Assembly: GCF_000714435.1 (NCBI RefSeq)
Contig: NZ_JJMW01000021.1
Span: 1 to 64,000 of the forward strand
DNA length: 64,000 bases
Direction: 5' to 3'
From: Exiguobacterium alkaliphilum 12/1
GTDB lineage: Bacteria; Bacillota; Bacilli; Exiguobacteriales; Exiguobacteriaceae
Position 1 is the stretch's first letter. Each line of letters starts with the position of its first letter. This document shows positions 51,661 through 60,298 of this stretch, one piece after another. Made by a program: the position numbers and the translations under genes. The notes under the pieces are model-generated. The model made no database searches. It saw only the letters and a program-made list of their open reading frames with translations, and was not told the DNA's origin.

Positions 51661-52860
51661 TTATACGCTGATTTCTTCGATTGTAGGCAGGTCACGATTT
51701 TCTTTATTCATAGCAAAGTAAAACGAGATCGCGGTCAGTCCAAGCGCGCTACTAAACATCGTCCACTCTACACCAACTATTTGGGGTAACATCCCACCGA
51801 GGAGTGCACCGAGCGGGAGTGCTGCCACTAAAAAACTGTCTAACGTCGAGGATACACGGGCGAGCAAATGCTCGGCGATTGAGACCTGGAGAAACGTGAT
51901 GAGCAAAATACTCATCATACCGAACGGGATGAATGCCAGCCCAAGAACGAGGATAGAGGCGAGGGGAGAAAGTAAAAAAACGGAGCTCATCCACAAACAA
52001 CTTGAAAGAAACGGTAAGACAATGAGCAGACGACCAAGTGGATAATGCATAATGCGTAATACAAATATCGTCCCAATCAAGTTTCCAATCGTAATGGCCA
52101 TAAGCATGAGCGCATAATACTCGCCACCGCCTTTACTTGCTGCATAAGCGGGCAAGACGGCTTGTGTGATTCCAAAACAAAAATTGGCAAGTAAGAACGG
52201 TGCGCAGATGACGACGATTTTGGTCGTGAAGAAATAATGAAGCCCTTCGTTTAATTCTTTACGATAGGAGGAGCCTTGTAAATTTGTGCTTGGGGTTACT
52301 GTGAACGGAACGCGAATCAAACTAAATAAAAGGGCGGCAAGGAGATAAGTGAAAGCATTGAATAAATAGATGTGTTCGATACCAAAGAAAAGAATGGCTG
52401 TTGCAAAGAGTCCTTTCATCGATAAATCGATGAGTTGGAGTCCGACACCGATTCTCGAGTTGAATTTCCCGCGATGTTCACGCGCGACAACGGTTGGCAT
52501 GAGTGCGATCTCAGCTGTCCCTTCGATATTTTCTAAAAAAGAAACAAGGAACATGATGGTGATTACGAGATATACCGATTCATAACCAAGATATAGAGCA
52601 AGTGGAATCATCAACATGAGTACGAACTGAATGAACTGTGAATGGACGAGTACGCGTGATTTGTTCATTCGTTCAATCACAGGACCGAACAATACATTTA
52701 AAATTTTGGGGATCATCACCACGGCTGTTGCGACACCTGTGTAAAATGTGTTTTCGGTCAATGTGAAGATATACCAAATGACTGCGACTTGATACAAACT
52801 ATCTCCGATGTTGGATAACAATCGTCCGCCAAACAACAAGGCACTATTTCGATTCCACAT
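51661..52860 (-). CDS. MFS transporter, drug-efflux-like
   Basis: A 399-residue MFS protein with 12 helices, resembling the macrolide-efflux/enterobactin-exporter (MefA-like) group: LLFGGRLLSNIGDSLYQVAVIWYIF at the start, GPVIERMNKSRVLV after helix 2. First gene of the operon with the ArsR-like regulator. AGGAGG lies before the ATG. Substrate unknown. Confidence 0.85.
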   Translation of the reverse strand: MWNRNSALLFGGRLLSNIGDSLYQVAVIWYIFTLTENTFYTGVATAVVMIPKILNVLFGPVIERMNKSRVLVHSQFIQFVLMLMIPLALYLGYESVYLVITIMFLVSFLENIEGTAEIALMPTVVAREHRGKFNSRIGVGLQLIDLSMKGLFATAILFFGIEHIYLFNAFTYLLAALLFSLIRVPFTVTPSTNLQGSSYRKELNEGLHYFFTTKIVVICAPFLLANFCFGITQAVLPAYAASKGGGEYYALMLMAITIGNLIGTIFVLRIMHYPLGRLLIVLPFLSSCLWMSSVFLLSPLASILVLGLAFIPFGMMSILLITFLQVSIAEHLLARVSSTLDSFLVAALPLGALLGGMLPQIVGVEWTMFSSALGLTAISFYFAMNKENRDLPTIEEISV

Positions 52861-52872
52861 AAAAAAACCTCC

Positions 52873-52902
52873 TTTATCGTTAAAATAAATTTAAACGATA
52901 AA
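52873..52902. repeat. Inverted repeat upstream of the MFS-regulator operon
   Basis: TTTATCGTT / AACGATAAA with a 12-base AT-rich centre, just upstream of the MFS start. Candidate operator for the ArsR-like regulator of this operon. Confidence 0.6.
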
Positions 52903-52955
52903 ATTAAGTTTGTAAATAGTGGATTGGAAATGATTTTATCCCTCATGCGAACAGC

Positions 52956-53507
52956 TTACTCGGTTTGACGGTTAAGACGACGAATCCGATGTAAAATCTC
53001 GAGTTTCGGTACATCTGGATGCTGTCGTTGAACAATCTTGACACAGTCGGGAAAAGTTGTGGTCCGTAATAACTGAATAATTTGATCATCGAGTGCATCG
53101 TTTGGCGAAGTTTTCGTTTCGTCCGCCGAATCGCTTCGAAGCCAAAGTTGTGCCCCGAGCCAATGTACGACGACAATCGTACTTATCGTGAGCGGCGATA
53201 ATACGAAATCCGGGAATACCCACGTCACACCGTATAAACTCCCTGCACTCGTCACAAGATGGGCGACGGCACGCCAGAACGGGTAGACCGTGTGCACGGA
53301 AGAAAAGACAGCGACGAGACCGTCGACGAGAAAGCCGAAGGCGAATGACATCCCGTAAAAGCAACTCAAGGCGAGAAACAGTGTGAGCGATGCGGGCATT
53401 TGATCTTGCAACAACCAAATGAGTCCGATATCTAATACAAACAAAGGAAGGACGAGCAGGGCGAGGAGCCCTCCAACAATCCCTCCTGACTGTAAAAATG
53501 ATTTCAT
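52956..53507 (-). CDS. Membrane protein of unknown function (183 aa)
   Basis: Helices at about 9-31, 37-57, 58-73, 80-97 and 105-123, then a soluble helical tail (DDQIIQLLRTTTFPDCVKIVQRQHPDVPKLEILHRIRRLN, split). No family is recognised. Last gene of an operon of four overlapping small membrane genes; its ATG overlaps the preceding stop (ATGA). Confidence 0.65.
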   Translation of the reverse strand: MKSFLQSGGIVGGLLALLVLPLFVLDIGLIWLLQDQMPASLTLFLALSCFYGMSFAFGFLVDGLVAVFSSVHTVYPFWRAVAHLVTSAGSLYGVTWVFPDFVLSPLTISTIVVVHWLGAQLWLRSDSADETKTSPNDALDDQIIQLLRTTTFPDCVKIVQRQHPDVPKLEILHRIRRLNRQTE

Positions 53508-53671
53508 GATTGCGCCCGATAACGTCCCAGTGCGATGAACGCACTTACGAGAAAGACCATATGTAATGCAACGCCGATCAACATCGCATACGGGATGATT
53601 GATTGGAAGCCAAACCCGAAAGCAAGAGCAGCGCTCGATAAGATTATGAAGCTAGGGGTGTAGTTTTTCAA
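53504..53671 (-). CDS. Small membrane protein (55 aa)
   Basis: TTG 53671 is chosen since AAAGGAG lies nine bases upstream. Sequence MKNYTPSFIILSSAALAFGF then GFQSIIPYAMLIGVALHMVF then LVSAFIALGRYRAQS, two helices with a basic end. Overlaps the start of the next gene by 4 bases and follows the stop of the preceding one after one base. No family recognised. Confidence 0.55.
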   Translation of the reverse strand: MKNYTPSFIILSSAALAFGFGFQSIIPYAMLIGVALHMVFLVSAFIALGRYRAQS

Positions 53672-53672
53672 A

Positions 53673-53846
53673 TCAATTGTCTCCTTTACTAGGGTGTATA
53701 GGTTGATGTTGTTTTCCAAACTGATAGCCGGTGAGTAAAAGGAATGCCATGCTTAAAAACAACGGATAGACAGATTGGATCGCAAGACCGACAAAGTCGG
53801 ATATGCTTGATAAGAAACAGAAGCGCGAAGTGTTGTTCAGTTTCAT
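53673..53846 (-). CDS. Small membrane protein (57 aa)
   Basis: ATG 53846 overlaps the previous stop (ATGA) and has AGGAAA upstream. Residues KLNNTSRFCFLSSISDFVGL then AIQSVYPLFLSMAFLLLTGY form one or two helices; the polar tail QFGKQHQPIHPSKGDN carries the SD of the next gene. Function unknown. Confidence 0.5.
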   Translation of the reverse strand: MKLNNTSRFCFLSSISDFVGLAIQSVYPLFLSMAFLLLTGYQFGKQHQPIHPSKGDN

Positions 53847-53998
53847 TGTTTCCTAACTTTCTTAAGTAAGACAAAAGAAATCAAGAGTATAACAATCGAA
53901 ATGACATAAAAGATGAGCAAGAAATCGCGATAGCGAACGTGATCCATTGCCATATCTTTCTCGTTATGTGCTTCCTCTCGGACTTCACCAATGTCCAC
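53843..53998 (-). CDS. Small membrane protein, first gene of the operon (about 51 aa)
   Basis: The start is uncertain: GTG 53998 gives 51 residues with an acidic N-terminus (VDIGEVREEAHNEKDMAMDH), ATG 53953 gives 36. Either has a single helix (FLLIFYVISIVILLISFVLL) and ends KKVRKQ, a cytoplasmic basic end. The stop overlaps the next start (ATGA). Cluster function unknown. Confidence 0.45.
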   Translation of the reverse strand: MDIGEVREEAHNEKDMAMDHVRYRDFLLIFYVISIVILLISFVLLKKVRKQ

Positions 53999-54024
53999 CT
54001 TTTTACTCGTTTCCCTAAATATAA

Positions 54025-54060
54025 CAGCCCTTCTCTGCGATGAGAAGGGCTGTCGTTATT
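54025..54060 (-). terminator. Terminator after the PTS operon
   Basis: CAGCCCTTCTC / GAGAAGGGCTG perfect stem with a six-base loop, directly after the EIIC stop codon; the minus-strand T-run is weak (TTATATTT). Confidence 0.65.
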
Positions 54061-54063
54061 TGC

Positions 54064-55392
54064 TTAGGCTGACGCTTTGTCTGCTTCTTCTTGTGCTTTT
54101 ACTTCTTCACCGTATGACACGCGGTCTTGCATGCGGACGAACGGGAGGTAGACAGCGACGGCCATGGCAATCGTTGCAATCTGCAAGAGCGCTGCACGCC
54201 ATCCGCCAATCAAGAAGCCAGAGATGATCGGTGGTGTCGTCCACGGCACTTGAAGTGCGTTGAACGGTTCGACCCAGCCCCAAAGGATTGAGAAGTACAC
54301 CATGAACGATGCGATCGCTGGTACGATCACGAACGGGATGAACATGATCGGGTTGAACACGATCGGCATCCCGAAGATGACCGGCTCGTTAATGTTGAAC
54401 ACACTTGGTGCGAGCGAGAGTTTACCGAGCTGCTTCAAGTGAGCAGAACGGGCAACCATGAGCGTCGCGATGATGAAACCGATTGTGATTCCTGATCCGC
54501 CGAGCTTCGTGAAGACGTCGAGGAACTGGATTGTGACGATTTTTGCGTTCTCACCGACGACGAGTGCTTCACCCGAGTCGAGGATCGCTTGGTTTTGAAG
54601 CGCATTCGCTGTAAGGAGTGGCCCCATGATACCCATGATGATCGCCGCTCCGTGAATTCCACACCACCACATGACAGACATGAGCACCATGATGATGACC
54701 GCTCCTGCGAGCGTGTCCGTCAAGTTTTGAAGCGGTGCTTGAAGGACGTCATAGACGACTTCTGTGAACGTACGATCGGCAACCGCTTGGAACGTCGCAA
54801 AAGTCGCGACCGCGAGTGAGACGATGGCGAGACCTGGGATCAACGCCGAGAATGAGTTCGAGACACCTGGTGGAACACCGTCAGGCATTTTGATGCTGAT
54901 GCCACGTTTGATGAACTGCGAATAAATAAATCCTACCGCTAAACCGACGACGATAGCAGCGAGGACACCTTGTCCACCTGTCCATACTTTCGGAATAACT
55001 CCGCCGACTGTTTCTCCACCTTCAGAGAGGACAGACGCCTGCGTGATGATCAAGAACGAGATAATCCCGAGGATACCGGCTGGTACGCCTTCGATTTTCT
55101 CGTTTTTGACGTACGAGTAAGCGATTCCAAAAACACCGATTAACGCAAGGATGTCAAACGTGGCACCGACGACTTGCGTGAGCGGGAGCGTCCAATCGGC
55201 TCCGAACAGGCCTGACATGAATTCGGCCCAGCCTGGAATCGGGAGCGCGAGGATGAGCAAGAACAAGGACCCGATGATCGTCATCGGCATCGTCAGGATG
55301 AACCCGTCCTTAATTGCAAGGACGGGTTTGGCGTTCGCGAAACGAACGAACCCTGGCGTGAATTTTTCAAATACGGTTTCTAAGCGGCTCAT
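54064..55392 (-). CDS. PTS cellobiose/lichenan-type EIIC
   Basis: A 442-residue EIIC of the lactose/cellobiose PTS family with about 10 helices. Typical pieces are FAKFTPGF at the start, PLGALIPGLAIVSLAV-like segments, NINEPVIFGMPIVFNPIMFIPF (the conserved NEPVIFG substrate site) and PPIISGFLIGGW. It carries beta-glucosides across the membrane as phosphates together with the IIB and IIA genes upstream. The GH1 gene lies directly before it. Confidence 0.92.
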   Translation of the reverse strand: MSRLETVFEKFTPGFVRFANAKPVLAIKDGFILTMPMTIIGSLFLLILALPIPGWAEFMSGLFGADWTLPLTQVVGATFDILALIGVFGIAYSYVKNEKIEGVPAGILGIISFLIITQASVLSEGGETVGGVIPKVWTGGQGVLAAIVVGLAVGFIYSQFIKRGISIKMPDGVPPGVSNSFSALIPGLAIVSLAVATFATFQAVADRTFTEVVYDVLQAPLQNLTDTLAGAVIIMVLMSVMWWCGIHGAAIIMGIMGPLLTANALQNQAILDSGEALVVGENAKIVTIQFLDVFTKLGGSGITIGFIIATLMVARSAHLKQLGKLSLAPSVFNINEPVIFGMPIVFNPIMFIPFVIVPAIASFMVYFSILWGWVEPFNALQVPWTTPPIISGFLIGGWRAALLQIATIAMAVAVYLPFVRMQDRVSYGEEVKAQEEADKASA

Positions 55393-55403
55393 GGGGAACC
55401 TCC

Positions 55404-56810
55404 TTATAGGTTTTCAGCGCGTGTCGCGATAATGTCTTTGTACCAGTAGAACGACTTCTTCTTCTTCCGTTCGAGGCCGTTGGCGTGGTCGACGTAGATG
55501 AAGCCATATTGTTTCTTGTAACCGTTGAGCCAGCTGAGAAGGTCAATCGCTGACCAAGCGTAATAGCCTGCGACGTTGATGCCTTGTTCAACCGCGTGCT
55601 TGACGGCACGGATGTGTCCTTCGATATATTCGATGCGTGGGTCGTCGAGGATTTCGCCGTCAACGATCGGGTCGACGTCACCGAGACCGTTCTCTGTGAT
55701 ATAGATTTTCACGTCGCCGTAACGATCCTTGAGCATGTGCATGCCGTCGAGGAACGCTTCCGGTGAGATTTCCCAAGACCATTTCGTATAGACTTTGTCG
55801 TCCATCATGACCGTCTTGTAGACGCCGTCGAATGACGGGTTACCTGGACGTCCTGTCGAGTTCTCGCGGCCGCCGGCCATGACGAGCGCCGAGTCATTTT
55901 TCATGACACGTTGCGGGCTGTAATAGTTGAGACCGATGAAGTCGTTCATTGAAGCCGTACGCTTCAAGAGATCGAGTTCTTCGTCTGTCATCTCCGGGAG
56001 AAGACCTTGTTCGTCGAGTCCTTTGACGACGTATTCCGGATACGTTCCTTTAAGAACCGGGTCATAGAACCAGTGCGTCGCGTACGCGTTCGCGTGCATT
56101 TCAGCGAACTTGTTCTCTTCAGCGTCATCGATGCTGAAGGCCGGGTTGAACACGTGTGTGATTCCGATCTCCCCTTCGTATCCGTTTTGTTTGAACAATT
56201 CGACGGAACGCGCGTGGGCGATATTAACATGGTGCGTCGTTTGGAAGTAACCTTTGACGTCGCCTTCGATGCCCGGTGGGTGTGCCCCAGTCAAGTAGCC
56301 GAGCGAGCAGAAGATAACCGCTTCATTGAACGTGATCCAGTGACGGACACGGTCGCCGAACGATTGGAAACAAGTATCGGCGAAACGGACGAATGCGTCA
56401 ACCGTCTCTTTGTTCTTCCAGCCGCCTTTTTCTTCGAGCGCTTGTGGGAGGTCCCAGTGGTAGAGTGTGACGAACGGGACGATGTTGTGCTTCAAGCACT
56501 CGTCAATCAAGTTGTTGTAAAACTCGAGCCCTTTTTCGTTCACTTCGCCCGTGCCGTTCGGGAAGACACGCGGCCATGAGATCGAGAAGCGATAGGATTC
56601 AAGTCCCATCTCCGCCATGAGCGCGATATCTTCTTTATAACGGTGGTAATGGTCGACGGCGACGTCGCCGTTCGTATCTTCAAATGTTTTTCCAGGGATT
56701 TTCGAGAAGACGTCCCAGTTCGAGAGTCCTTTCCCGTCCTCGTTCCATGCGCCTTCGACTTGGTAAGAAGCCGATGCCGCGCCGAACAAGAAATCTTTAG
56801 GCATTTTCAA
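55404..56810 (-). CDS. GH1 6-phospho-beta-glucosidase
   Basis: A 468-residue GH1 enzyme. PKDFLFGAASASYQVEGAWNEDG at the start, acid/base Glu in TFNEAVIFC, nucleophile Glu in YITENGLGD, and the phosphate-binding loop LLSWLNGYKKQYGFIYVD with Ser, Lys and Tyr as in 6-phospho-glucosidases. It cleaves the phosphorylated sugar delivered by the PTS. Start TTG 56810 (GAGGTG six bases before) is preferred over ATG 56804. Operon IIA-IIB-GH1-IIC. Confidence 0.93.
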   Translation of the reverse strand: MKMPKDFLFGAASASYQVEGAWNEDGKGLSNWDVFSKIPGKTFEDTNGDVAVDHYHRYKEDIALMAEMGLESYRFSISWPRVFPNGTGEVNEKGLEFYNNLIDECLKHNIVPFVTLYHWDLPQALEEKGGWKNKETVDAFVRFADTCFQSFGDRVRHWITFNEAVIFCSLGYLTGAHPPGIEGDVKGYFQTTHHVNIAHARSVELFKQNGYEGEIGITHVFNPAFSIDDAEENKFAEMHANAYATHWFYDPVLKGTYPEYVVKGLDEQGLLPEMTDEELDLLKRTASMNDFIGLNYYSPQRVMKNDSALVMAGGRENSTGRPGNPSFDGVYKTVMMDDKVYTKWSWEISPEAFLDGMHMLKDRYGDVKIYITENGLGDVDPIVDGEILDDPRIEYIEGHIRAVKHAVEQGINVAGYYAWSAIDLLSWLNGYKKQYGFIYVDHANGLERKKKKSFYWYKDIIATRAENL

Positions 56811-56829
56811 AGTGGTCACCTCAGTTGAA

Positions 56830-57138
56830 TTATTTGTTCGCAAGTTTCATTGCGTGGTCGAATACTTTTGCGCCGTTCATCATGCCGTAGTCGATCGTGT
56901 TGATGACGTCGATTGGCACGCCTTTTGGCTCACAGATTTGTTTGCCTTTTGAGAGCAAGTACTTCACTTGTGGTCCGAGAAGGGCGACGTCGAGGTTGTC
57001 GACATACGTTTCCATCTCTGATTCTGGATAAGCTGCGATTTCTGCCTCAATCCCGCGTTCAGCTGCGACCGCTTTCATTTTTTCCACTAACATACTTGTT
57101 GACATACCTGCTGCGCAGAAGAGTCCGATTTTCATCAT
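56830..57138 (-). CDS. PTS cellobiose-type EIIB
   Basis: A 102-residue EIIB with phosphorylated Cys in MKIGLFCAAGMSTSMLVEKM (Cys8 of MMKIGLFC). It takes phosphate from IIA and gives it to the sugar in IIC. VDNLDVALLGPQVKYLLSKGK is typical of the lactose/cellobiose class. ATGs at 57138 and 57135; overlaps the IIA stop. Confidence 0.92.
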   Translation of the reverse strand: MMKIGLFCAAGMSTSMLVEKMKAVAAERGIEAEIAAYPESEMETYVDNLDVALLGPQVKYLLSKGKQICEPKGVPIDVINTIDYGMMNGAKVFDHAMKLANK

Positions 57139-57482
57139 TTTTGATCCATTCCTTTCAATTGGTTGATTTCGTTTTGCATGTTCATCATATAGCCGAGCAT
57201 CTCTTTGACGAGGATCGTGTTCATTAAGTGGTCTTGCGCGTGCACCATGAGGACGCCGACCGTAGCCGTTTTTCCTTGTGCTTCGAGTGTGACGAATTTC
57301 GTTTGGATGGCGTGTGCTTCTTTCAATGTCGCATCACCGGTTTTCACTGCTTCAGCCGCTTCCTCCGCCTTGCCTTCTTGCATGAGGAGCATCGCGTGAT
57401 GGTAGCTCGCTTTGGCGTCACCCGAGAGGGCGATTAAACCGAAGATGTCTTCGGGAGTAATTTCGATTGTTTCAGAAACCAT
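57135..57482 (-). CDS. PTS cellobiose-type EIIA
   Basis: A 115-residue all-helical EIIA of the lactose/cellobiose family. The active-site histidine lies in VLMVHAQDHLMNT, and the N-terminus begins with EDIFGLIALSGDAKASYHHAM. It passes phosphate from HPr to EIIB. First gene of the operon, overlapping IIB. Confidence 0.92.
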   Translation of the reverse strand: MVSETIEITPEDIFGLIALSGDAKASYHHAMLLMQEGKAEEAAEAVKTGDATLKEAHAIQTKFVTLEAQGKTATVGVLMVHAQDHLMNTILVKEMLGYMMNMQNEINQLKGMDQK

Positions 57483-57540
57483 AATATCTCTCCTTTTTGT
57501 ATGGATAACCTGAATTCATAGGTACAAATTCTACAAACTG

Positions 57541-57569
57541 ATAGTAGCACGATACCGCTTACATGTAAA
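57541..57569 (-). promoter_or_regulatory. Promoter of the beta-glucoside PTS operon with palindromic site
   Basis: On the minus strand TTTACA (57564-57569) and TACTAT (57541-57546), 17-base spacer. The palindrome TTACATGTAA (57559-57568) overlaps the -35 and is a likely site for the divergent-lying GntR regulator. A second box, TTGTAC, lies at 57581. Confidence 0.75.
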
Positions 57570-57597
57570 CCCTTACTTTTTGTACAAGATGTGAACG

Positions 57598-57632
57598 AAA
57601 AAAAAAGCACGCGAGAATGGGCTCTCGCATGC
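57598..57632 (-). terminator. Terminator of the GntR regulator gene
   Basis: GCATGCGAGA / TCTCGCGTGC stem on the minus strand with eight T behind. Confidence 0.8.
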
Positions 57633-57634
57633 GT

Positions 57635-58345
57635 TTAAGATTTAATGTTTGAGACTTTGAGCATCTTCACATGACGGAAATGATGAGTCGAGCGTGAGAC
57701 GTCAAAGATTTGCCCGTTCGTCAAATAGACGGTGTTGTCGACGAGGAGGGCCGGATCGTTCTCGTTCAGCTCCAGCAGTTTCGCATCTTCCGCGTTTAAG
57801 AAGTCGGCATAGATGACGCGGTCGGCGAAGCCGATGGCGAGCTTCTGGTCGTTCCGGAAGTAGTTGTAAATCGACTGTTCCGTGATGTTTCGGTCGAGAT
57901 AGACGACGAGGTCTTTACGGAAATACGAGTCCTCAATCGAGAACGGGTGGTCGTCGACGAGACGAAGACGTTTCACGTAATAGACGGGAATCCCGACTTT
58001 ACACCGCATTCGTTCTGCGACTTCTTCGTTCGCTGTCGTCAATTCAAAATCGAGCACGCGTGTCTCGACTTTTCGGCCACTGAAGTCGCTCGTGAGACCT
58101 TGTAATTTCTCTAAGTTCACGTAATCGCTCATATAGTGATCGCGGACGAAGACACCGCTTCCCTGCACTTGATAGACGTAACCTTTATTGACGAGGATTT
58201 CAATCGCTTTTCGAACGGTGTTCCGGCTGACGCCGTATTTCGTCGCGTATTCGTCCTCGGTGAGGAGTTTATTCGTATGTTGATAGACGTGATTCATAAT
58301 ATCAGTCTCAATCCGGGAGGCAACTTGTTTGTACTTAGGACCCAT
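57635..58345 (-). CDS. GntR family regulator with UTRA domain
   Basis: A 236-residue regulator: HTH KYGVSRNTVRKAIEILVNKGYVYQVQGSGVFV, then a UTRA effector domain (SDFSGRKVETRVLDFEL..., VYYVKRLRLVDDHPFSIEDSYFRKDLV). Such proteins bind sugar phosphates, here probably a 6-phospho-beta-glucoside, and control the adjacent PTS operon. ATG 58345 after AAAGGTG. It precedes the PTS genes on the same strand but has its own terminator. Confidence 0.9.
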   Translation of the reverse strand: MGPKYKQVASRIETDIMNHVYQHTNKLLTEDEYATKYGVSRNTVRKAIEILVNKGYVYQVQGSGVFVRDHYMSDYVNLEKLQGLTSDFSGRKVETRVLDFELTTANEEVAERMRCKVGIPVYYVKRLRLVDDHPFSIEDSYFRKDLVVYLDRNITEQSIYNYFRNDQKLAIGFADRVIYADFLNAEDAKLLELNENDPALLVDNTVYLTNGQIFDVSRSTHHFRHVKMLKVSNIKS

Positions 58346-58550
58346 AACTGTCTGCACCTTTCACATTAAAAAATTGTAGGCATGAATACGCTATCAGTAT
58401 ATCAGAAAATGGGTTCGGATGGCGGATAATCCTTCGCCATTTGTTGAAAATCGTCGAACGATTATTGAAGGAATATTTAGTAAATTTGAAACGGGAGCGA
58501 ATTTGTTTTCGTATACTAAGGAAGAGATGGAAAAAGAAAGGGGTGAGGGA

Positions 58551-58991
58551 GTGGGGCAAATCCAACACGACGTTAGGCAAGTGATCAAGATACGACGATA
58601 CGGGTTCCCGGCATCGATGTTTTATGTTGTTGTTTTTCTGTATGCGTTGTTCGTCGAACGGATGTGGATGATTCCGTTAATGTGGCTACTCGCCATCTTT
58701 CTCATCTTCATGGGAGGGAACGAATATCGCATCATGCGTCACGTCGCAGCGAATCCCTTGGCCATCAAGTGGCTCCGCATCCAATATGCGATGACATGGC
58801 TAGAGGCGCTCTTGTTGGCGGCATCGATGACGGCGTTAGTCCTCGACCATAGCATCGGATTGTTGATCGGTGTCCTCTTCGCTGTCATGCGATTCACGGA
58901 CTCGTACCGCGACCGCCTCCTTACAAAGAAACTACAGGCGGTAGAACCGGATCTCCCGACTTATGAACAACTGATTGAAAGGATGAGTTAG
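58551..58991 (+). CDS. Small membrane protein, distant LLTFN/IDPEHVT relative
   Basis: About 146 residues: MGQIQHDVRQVIKIRRYG, helices at about 18-36, 40-55, 75-93 and 96-112, then the C-terminus LLTKKLQAVEPDLPTYEQL, a weak form of the family end. Start GTG 58551 (AAAGGGGTGAGGGA upstream) is chosen; ATG 58527 is an alternative. Abuts the next gene (stop TAG, then ATG). Confidence 0.6.
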   Translation: MGQIQHDVRQVIKIRRYGFPASMFYVVVFLYALFVERMWMIPLMWLLAIFLIFMGGNEYRIMRHVAANPLAIKWLRIQYAMTWLEALLLAASMTALVLDHSIGLLIGVLFAVMRFTDSYRDRLLTKKLQAVEPDLPTYEQLIERMS

Positions 58992-59486
58992 ATGGAATTA
59001 TCCCCGCATTCAAAACGACAAATCGATACGCTGCTCCGCTTTCAGACGTTCACGGGCTGGACGATTGGCATTCTCGCTGTGACGGTCATCATCGGGATGT
59101 TGACATTTGCCTCTTACCGAGACCTGTCAACAGGCGCAATCATGGCAACGATTTTCGGTTTTTGCTTCCTATTGATTGGCATCGAAGTCGCCAAGTTTAA
59201 CTTGTGGCTACGGTTCGTTAAGAACAAAAAGGCGCGCAGGCTGTTGTCATTACGTTATACGGCGATGTTCATCGGTTTTGCCGCCATCGGCTATTTCGGC
59301 TACGTCGTCTTCAATCAGACGCCGCAACCGCAATCATTCCAGGCCTTCCTGTTGTCGCAAGCCTTCTTCTGGGGCGCCTCGTTCATCGGCAAGTGGCTCG
59401 ACCGCATCATCCAAACGCATGACGATCGCTATTTGACGGACAAGGACTTGAAGTTGATTCGGGAAGCGCGTGAGTATCATGAATAA
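58992..59486 (+). CDS. Small membrane protein, distant LLTFN/IDPEHVT relative
   Basis: A 164-residue protein: HSKRQIDTLLRFQTF, helices at about 18-38, 45-65, 87-107 and 115-130, FVKNKKARRLLSLRY in the place of the LLTFN motif, then DRIIQTHDDRYLTDKDL in the place of the IDPEHVT end. No clear SD except GATGAG within the previous gene. Overlaps the next gene by 8 bases. Confidence 0.65.
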   Translation: MELSPHSKRQIDTLLRFQTFTGWTIGILAVTVIIGMLTFASYRDLSTGAIMATIFGFCFLLIGIEVAKFNLWLRFVKNKKARRLLSLRYTAMFIGFAAIGYFGYVVFNQTPQPQSFQAFLLSQAFFWGASFIGKWLDRIIQTHDDRYLTDKDLKLIREAREYHE

Positions 59487-59949
59487 GCGGAGCCAGATGC
59501 GTGAACTGATGGCGTTCGACAGCGCGAAAAAGACATCCGTTGTTCTCTTGTCTTTTGTCGGTGTCATGACCTTGTTTTTTCTGGTCGAGTATGACTGGCT
59601 CTCCACGGTGACGGTCTTCTTCATCGGCGCGGTGGCGGGCCTGCCTGATTTCTATAAAGCCTGGCGACGTGAGACGATTAAAAAGAAGTACCTGGTCTCT
59701 CGCGAGGCAAGACGTCTCATCCACTTCTATTCGTTGAGCGGACTATTGATGTACCCACTCGTTTTACTGTGGGTCTACGCTGCGCTCACGAAGCTCATGT
59801 CACTCCAAACGTTCTTCCTGATTGGGGTGGTCTCGTTCCTCTTTGCGGTTTCGATTGGGAAGTGGTACGAGCGCTATATGGCTAGTCTCGATGACAACTA
59901 CGTCTCTGAAGCTGAATTGAATGAAGAACGAAAATGGGGGAGCGCCTGA
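59479..59949 (+). CDS. Small membrane protein, distant LLTFN/IDPEHVT relative
   Basis: A 156-residue protein: KRSQMRELMAFDSAKK, helices at about 19-36, 39-55, 85-104 and 110-130, the motif WRRETIKKKYLVSREARRL and the end ERYMASLDDNYVSEAELNEE, matching the family layout. ATG 59479 lies inside the previous gene. Ends at a shared terminator. Confidence 0.66.
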   Translation: MNKRSQMRELMAFDSAKKTSVVLLSFVGVMTLFFLVEYDWLSTVTVFFIGAVAGLPDFYKAWRRETIKKKYLVSREARRLIHFYSLSGLLMYPLVLLWVYAALTKLMSLQTFFLIGVVSFLFAVSIGKWYERYMASLDDNYVSEAELNEERKWGSA

Positions 59950-59964
59950 GCGCTGCCCCATTTT
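59931..59964. terminator. Shared terminator
   Basis: AAAATGGGGgAGCGC / GCGCTgCCCCATTTT stem, symmetrical, between convergent membrane genes. Confidence 0.8.
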
Positions 59965-60298
59965 ATTTGAACGTCCGGATGATGAAGTATACACAAGCAA
60001 AGAATGGGAGCAAGAACAGTGCGCCGAGCCACTCACCTTGACCGAAGACGAGCCAGGCGAACAGTTGGAACGATAAAATTCCTGCGGCGACGAGGCTTGC
60101 GAATCGGAGGGCTCTCGGACGGCTGGACGGTTCGCGCCACCAGTCTTTGAAGAATGGAAAGCTCGTCACAAGTGCCAAACCGAGGAAGAAGGCGGCCGGG
60201 AACACGAGCAAATCCCCGAGCTCGTCATTCCCTTGAACTTGCAACCATTTCGAGAGCGTCGATAAGATGATGCCGATGACGAGAAAACCGATATTCAT
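59963..60298 (-). CDS. Small membrane protein (111 aa)
   Basis: Helices at about 4-20, 30-48, 62-80 and 88-107; the middle loop FKDWWREPSSRPRALRFA is basic. ATG 60298 lies six bases after GGAGGA; ATG 60304 is closer. No family recognised. Confidence 0.62.
   Translation of the reverse strand: MNIGFLVIGIILSTLSKWLQVQGNDELGDLLVFPAAFFLGLALVTSFPFFKDWWREPSSRPRALRFASLVAAGILSFQLFAWLVFGQGEWLGALFLLPFFACVYFIIRTFK

Noticed and set aside
53991-54227. Plus-strand frame of 78 codons across the terminator and the 3' end of the PTS EIIC gene.
   Set aside because: It crosses a hairpin, has no SD, and is antisense to a well-supported gene.
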